A stretch of DNA of 64,000 nucleotides, from positions 22,054,539-22,118,538 of the forward strand of contig OX359250.1 in assembly GCA_947179485.1 (NCBI GenBank), given 5' to 3'. Under the pieces are notes generated by a model. It made no database searches and had not been told where the DNA came from. It worked only from the letters and a program-made list of their open reading frames with translations. Made by a program: the position numbers and the translations under genes. This stretch comes from Allacma fusca. Its lineage: Eukaryota; Arthropoda; Collembola; Symphypleona; Sminthuridae. How positions within the stretch are numbered: position 1 is the stretch's first letter; each line of letters begins with the position of its first letter. Shown here one piece after another: positions 58,973 through 64,000 of this stretch.

Positions 58973-59476
58973 TTGAATAACTGACATGCAGAGAAAATAA
59001 AAGTTTGCCACGCGACGAAATTGTTCAAATAAATTTTTTGGAATAAAATTCAGTAATGAATAGCGAGATGTTTTAATCTGATTATTTGGAAATTCTCGAT
59101 TCCTACGGTCCCTATTGGATTTCATGGCTTTCTTCTCCTTGTTAGGTACGTATTTATTACGAAAAGTACGGGTTGTGGGTACAGTCTGAGGCAGAAACCC
59201 CGGGTCTTCATCATTTCTTACTGTAGTAGCTGTCGATGAGGCAGTCAAATCCTGCAAATAGCCTGGGTCTACTGATTCTATTATGGGCACATTACCGAAG
59301 TAAATTAGTCGATGACCTTGATCTGAATTCACAGCAGTCCTTCTCTGAAATATCAATCCAAGTGAAAATAAAGAAATAGTGTTGATGTTGATCGTCAAAT
59401 AGTGGACATGCAATAGACTTTCCCACAGAATTATCCTCACCTTTAATTTTTGCAATAATCTCTTAAATATGCCCAT
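58973..59476 (-). CDS. P4-ATPase (phospholipid flippase), first two coding exons
   Basis: Exon 1 (59476-59441) encodes [12 protein letters not shown] and ends at a GTGAGG donor. Exon 2 (59344-58973, 124 codons) starts after TTTCAG and ends CAA/GTAAGT, in phase. The C-terminal part of exon 2 reads [20 protein letters not shown] then [14 protein letters not shown], the hallmark N-terminal P4-ATPase segment just before and into the first membrane helix. The family flips phospholipids between membrane leaflets and is normally 1100-1500 residues. A basic spacer ([14 protein letters not shown]) makes an ATP10-like class possible. No later exon was found to the left: after 58972 come repeats, an N gap and transposons. 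The gene is therefore truncated, continued across the gap, or an isolated duplicate. Confidence 0.8.
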
Positions 59477-59836
59477 TTGAGATTAAATGCCCAACAAAAC
59501 TAGGCGTGGATGTGAGCAAACTCAATATATTGTAGGACTTGTCTGCTTAAGCTCTTCTGTCAGATCCAAATTGAATAATAATTAATCCAAAATAGAATTC
59601 CTTTATAAACTTTCAATGGTATTGCCATCATGCTTATGAGCAACTGCAACTCCCAAAATTTTTTTGATCTGATTAGGATCTACAGGTCACACGGCTCACC
59701 TGCAACTTTTTTCAGCACTTTTTAACACTTGCAATTTTATAGGGCATTTAGATGAGAATGGACTTAGCACCCACATATCCAGCACCCACACTAGCAATAT
59801 TATAACTTGCAATTTTTCTCACGTCATGTCTTTTAA

Positions 59837-62395
59837 ACAAATGGGAATTTCGGCAAAATGATTACATGGCCGAGTAGGTGTAGTCGTATGAAGTTAAAAT
59901 AAACTATAATCAGCTTGGTGGAAACTACTTGGTACCAAAGTTGGACTGAATTTTTTCGACTGGATTCACTAAAAATGTAATATCTTGTGAACAAATGGGA
60001 ATTTCGGCAAAAGGATTACATGGCCGAGTAGGTGTGGTCGTATGAAGTTGAAATAAACTATAATCAGCTTAGTGCAAACTATTTGGTACCAAAGTTGGAC
60101 TTTGAATTTTTTCGACTGGATTCACTAAAAATGTAATATCTTGTGAACAAATGGGAATTTCGGCAAAATGATTACATGGCCAAATAGGTGTAGTCGTATG
60201 AAGTTGAAATAAACTATAATCAGCTTGGTGGAAACTACTTGGTACCAAAGTTGGACTTTGAATTTTTTCGACTGGATTCACTAAAAATGTAATATCTTGT
60301 GAACAAATGGGAATTTCGGCAAAATGATTACATGGCCGAGTAGGTGTAGTCGTATGAAGTTGAAATAAACTATAATCAGCTTGGTGGAAACTACTTGGTA
60401 CCAAAGTTGGACTTTGAATTTTTTCGACTGGATTCACTAAAAATGTAATATCTTGTGAACAAATGGGAATTTCGGCAAAAGGATAACATGGCCGAGTAGG
60501 TGTAGTCGTATGAAGTTGAAATAAACTATAATCAGCTTGGTGGAAACTACTTGGTACCAAAGTTGGACTGAATTTTTTCGACTGGGTTCACTAAAAATGT
60601 AATATCTTGTGAACAAATGGGAATTTCGGCAAAAGGATAACATGGCCGAGTAGGTGTAGTCGTATGAAGTTGAAATAAACTATAATCAGCTTGGTGGAAA
60701 CTACGTGGTACCAAAGTTGGACTTTGAATTTTTTCGACTGGATTCACTAAAAATGTAATATCTTGTGAACAAATGGGAATTTCGGCAAAATGATTACATG
60801 GCCGAGTAGGTGTAGTCGTATGAAGTTGAAATAAACTATAATCAGCTTGGTGGAAACTACTTGGTACCAAAGTTGGACTGAATTTTTTCGACTGGATTCA
60901 CTAAAAATGTAATATCTTGTGAACAAATGGGAATTTCGGCAAAAGGATTACATGGCCGAGTAGGTGTGGTCGTATGAAGTTGAAATAAACTATAATCAGC
61001 TTAGTGCAAACTATTTGGTACCAAAGTTGGACTTTGAATTTTTTCGACTGGATTCACTAAAAATGTAATATCTTGTGAACAAATGGGAATTTCGGCAAAA
61101 TGATTACATGGCCAAATAGGTGTAGTCGTATGAAGTTGAAATAAACTATAATCAGCTTGGTGGAAACTACTTGGTACCAAAGTTGGACTTTGAATTTTTT
61201 CGACTGGATTCACTAAAAATGTAATATCTTGTGAACAAATGGGAATTTCGGCAAAATGATTACATGGCCGAGTAGGTGTAGTCGTATGAAGTTGAAATAA
61301 ACTATAATCAGCTTGGTGGAAACTACTTGGTACCAAAGTTGGACTTTGAATTTTTTCGACTGGATTCACGAAAAATGTAATATCTTGTGAACAAATGGGA
61401 ATTTCGGCAAAAGGATAACATGGCCGAGTAGGTGTAGTCGTATGAAGTTGAAATAAACTATAATCAGCTTGGTGGAAACTACTTGGTACCAAAGTTGGAC
61501 TGAATTTTTTCGACTGGGTTCACTAAAAATGTAATATCTTGTGAACAAATGGGAATTTCGGCAAAAGGATAACATGGCCGAGTAGGTGTGGTCGTATGAA
61601 GTTGAAATAAACTATAATCAGCTTAGTGCAAACTACTTGGTACCAAAATTAGACTTTGAATTTTTTCGACTGGATTCACTAAAAATGTAATATCTTGTGA
61701 ACAAATGGGAATTTCGGCAAAATGATTACATGGCGGAGTAGGTGTAGTCGTATGAAGTTGAAATAAACTATAATCAGCTTAGTGCAAACTACTTGGTACC
61801 AAAATTGGACTTTGAATTTTTTCGACTGGATTCACTAAAAATGTAATATCTTGTGAACAAATGGGAATTTCGGCAAAATGATTACATGGCCGAGTAGGTG
61901 TAGTCGTATGAAGTTGAAATAAACTATAATCAGCTTGGTGGAAACTACTTGGTACCAAAGTTGGACTGAATTTTTTCGACTGGATTCACTAAAAATGTAA
62001 TATCTTGTGAACAAATGGGAATTTCGGCAAAATGATTACATGGCCGAGTAGGTGTAGTCGTATGAAGTTGAAATAAACTATAATCAGCTTGGTGGAAACT
62101 ACTTGGTACCAAAGTTGGACTGAATTTTTTCGACTGGATTCACTAAAAATGTAATATCTTGTGAACAAATGGGAATTTCGGCAAAAGGATTACATGGCCG
62201 AGTAGGTGTGGTCGTATGAAGTTGAAATAAACTATAATCAGTTTAGTGCAAACTACTTGGTACCAAAGTTGGACTTTGAATTTTTTCGACTGGATTCACT
62301 AAAAATGTAATATCTTGTGAACAAATGGGAATTTCGGCAAAAGGATTACATGGCCGAGTAGGTGTAGTCGTATGAAGTTGAAATAAACTATAATC
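59837..62395. repeat. 154/156-bp minisatellite with 932-bp higher-order period
   Basis: Sixteen units, marked by GGTACC at 59931, 60085, 60241, 60397, 60553, 60707, 60863, 61017, 61173, 61329, 61485, 61639, 61795, 61951, 62105 and 62259. Spacings are 156 or 154, the short form lacking two T in GGACTTTGAATT. The spacing string 154-156-156-156-154-156 occurs twice, so the array has a six-unit, 932-base higher-order repeat. The 156-base units read as open 52-codon repeats on the minus strand, but the 154-base units break the frame; these are not considered genes. It separates the P4-ATPase start from the PHD-finger gene. Confidence 0.95.
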
Positions 62396-62480
62396 CACCA
62401 TAGCAACTGCAAAACATTATAACTATGACAATCTTGTTTTCGAATGTAGTTCCAAACCCAAAACCGTTGAGGCAATGTTC

Positions 62481-64000
62481 TTACCGTGCCGTGAACTTCA
62501 AGGGAGAACCTGTGTTGTTCCGCTTACACTGCATGATAAAATGCATGCATTTAAGATGCTTGCAGTGTCCCTGTGTGTATATGTAGGATTCTGTACTTGT
62601 CGGAGTGAAACGAGTCTTTTTGAAAACAAGAACACAGAACTTATTCACGGCAGCGAAGGCTTCGTTGACAAAATCCGTCCATCCGCGCAGTAACTTATCC
62701 TTCCCATCGGCGAATCCAACGAAACGACCCCAACCTACGTTGTCAACTTCAAAGTTGTAGACAATCACAGCCACGTCGGTCCCATGAACATCCTATACGT
62801 ATACATTGACATACGTTACATGCAAGACTGATGCATCGGAGCAGCATGGAAAACTATGCTCAGTAATGCAGAATTACCGTAGTGTTCATCTTGTGAATTT
62901 GTTCGTAGTGACTCACTGGAAAAGATCCTGTCCTTGCGCTGATCTTGGGCCGAAACTCACAATCAGAGCATTCCGATGGATGGTTGCTGCTCACATCGTC
63001 AGTAAAGAACCAGTCCTGTTCCAAGTAACGAAAAGCTTGTAGATCATCACATTGAACTTCGTTGGCATTGATGCAATGATCCAGTTTGGGTTCTGCATCT
63101 GACACGTTCGGTTCACGATCTTCAGAGGGTTCCCGCGAGGAATCTGTTTGCGAATGATTTAATGCTAGAATAAAGTCATACATTTCTTCATGGTCTAACA
63201 GTGCGAACATGCATATCATACCACTCGATGAAATGGTTAAAATCCTTGATCGTTTCCGGTATAGCCTCGGCGAGGAACACCCGACCAACGGGCCAAGCAT
63301 GCTTCGCTTGGTCTTTTCCAATTCCTGCTCGAGGAATTCAGTGCACTTGTTCTTAGTCGCGTTGACTTCGGCATGGCCTACAATGGCACTAATTTCCTCC
63401 GGTGCCATACGACGAACTATAACAACAACAACCTTACATCGTGTTTTAACATGTCAATGTAAGGATACATAGGGGAGAGTAAACAACGTGGAATAGAACC
63501 TGAGACGGATTTCAGAACACGAGATGGTAATGAAACAAATGATGTTCCGCAGCATGTAGGACACATCCAATCAGCCAAAGCAACCTTGCGCAAATCTACT
63601 CTAACGCACAGGACGTGATACCATTGCGAGCACTGCGTACATTCGACCCAGCCACCCTCAGCATGGCCCAAGCAGTGCCCACAACGTTCGCTGCTGGGCA
63701 CAGGTGGTTTTGGAGTAGAATGGGCTACAGGAGATGGCAGCATCCCCGTAATTTCATGCAGTTGACGTAAATACGCCGTCTGCAACATTACAAAACATGG
63801 ATATACAATGGTATGAGAAAAGTGGTCCCATGTTTGTAAACACATGAGAAATAACCGAATGTAGCGCCTACCCTAAGTCCGTCCCGATTTTCCCGATACA
63901 TAGTCCATAAGATCTGACGGTCCACATCCGATGCCGTGAGATAAAACGTCCGAACCAGTTGATCATACACCCCCTTTTGTTTCCGGTATGACGCCGTCAT
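62481..64000 (-). CDS. PHD-finger protein, partial, runs off the right edge
   Basis: Candidate exons, read leftwards: 64000-63872, 63779-63500, 63416-62995 and 62792 to about 62481. Donor/acceptor phases agree (AGG/GTAGGC to TTGCAG; TCAG/GTTCTA to TTATAG; GAT/GTGAGC to TATAG). Exon 2 holds a PHD zinc finger with the Cys4-His-Cys3 pattern: CGHC, then WVECTQC, WYHVLC and WMCPTC. PHD fingers usually read histone tails in the nucleus. Exon 1 is helical (KGVYDQLVRTFYL). Exon 3 is charged and partly acidic with no recognised domain. Exon 4 includes GWTDFVNEAF and CVLVF; I do not recognise it. The 3' end and the true start (an ATG lies at the very edge) are uncertain, and the second donor is weak. 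Confidence 0.65.

Noticed and set aside
60069-61492. Two 163-residue and one 107-residue minus-strand frames
   Set aside because: They are readings of the minisatellite; 154-base units destroy the frame between blocks and there is no start context or leader.
62481-62792. Plant-type B3 DNA-binding domain
   Set aside because: Only a short GWTDFV...CVLVF resemblance; the other genes are animal, and the match is too short to name.

Overview
The window is nuclear DNA of an invertebrate animal, most likely an arthropod. It is AT-rich, its genes have short GT-AG introns (about 80-160 bp), and the recognisable genes are animal ones. The species cannot be fixed from sequence alone; a springtail would fit but this is a guess. 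There are two 200-base N gaps (8811-9010 and 58649-58848). No bacterial operons, rRNA, tRNA or CRISPR were seen.

Genes lie in four places. (1) 18.8-27.5 kb is a compact housekeeping island: a WDR61/SKI8 WD40 gene (minus) sits head-to-head with LEO1 (plus), both products being PAF1-complex subunits, and LEO1 converges on a PMS1-type MutL mismatch-repair gene (minus). Exon phases close exactly for all three, giving predicted proteins of 306, 606 and 814 residues. (2) 29.9-40.1 kb holds the exons of a secreted/membrane protein with a reeler-like region, a DOMON-like region and a four-histidine cytochrome b561 core (FRRS1 type). It carries an in-frame TGA, has transposons in its introns and a transposon inside its DOMON exon, so this copy is probably dead. 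(3) 46.3-46.9 kb is a single-exon secreted, cysteine-rich, heavily sequoned protein. (4) The right end holds the first two coding exons of a P4-ATPase (minus), a 2.6 kb minisatellite with higher-order structure, and a PHD-finger gene (minus) that runs off the window.

Nearly everything else is DNA transposons. By matching termini and flanks I find sixteen insertions with hAT hallmarks: terminal inverted repeats beginning CA or TA and 8-bp target-site duplications (14 perfect, 2 with one mismatch). They fall into at least a dozen families, and several are nested two or three deep (3252-7084 > 3518-5584 > 3862-5051; 29993-32761 > 30161-31815 > 30970-31639). Each family has its own short motif packed in many copies just inside both ends (GGGTAC, AAGTTC, CCGACAT, ACTCGTA, ACTTACTC, GGACCAGA and so on). 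These motif fields are what make large parts of the window look like simple repeats. A decayed, intron-bearing hAT transposase C-terminus survives at 15860-16208. Helitrons are also present: two lie end-to-end at 41829-45873, one with a relic PIF1-type helicase tail, and further 3' hairpin/CTAG ends occur at 10722 (minus) and 56590.
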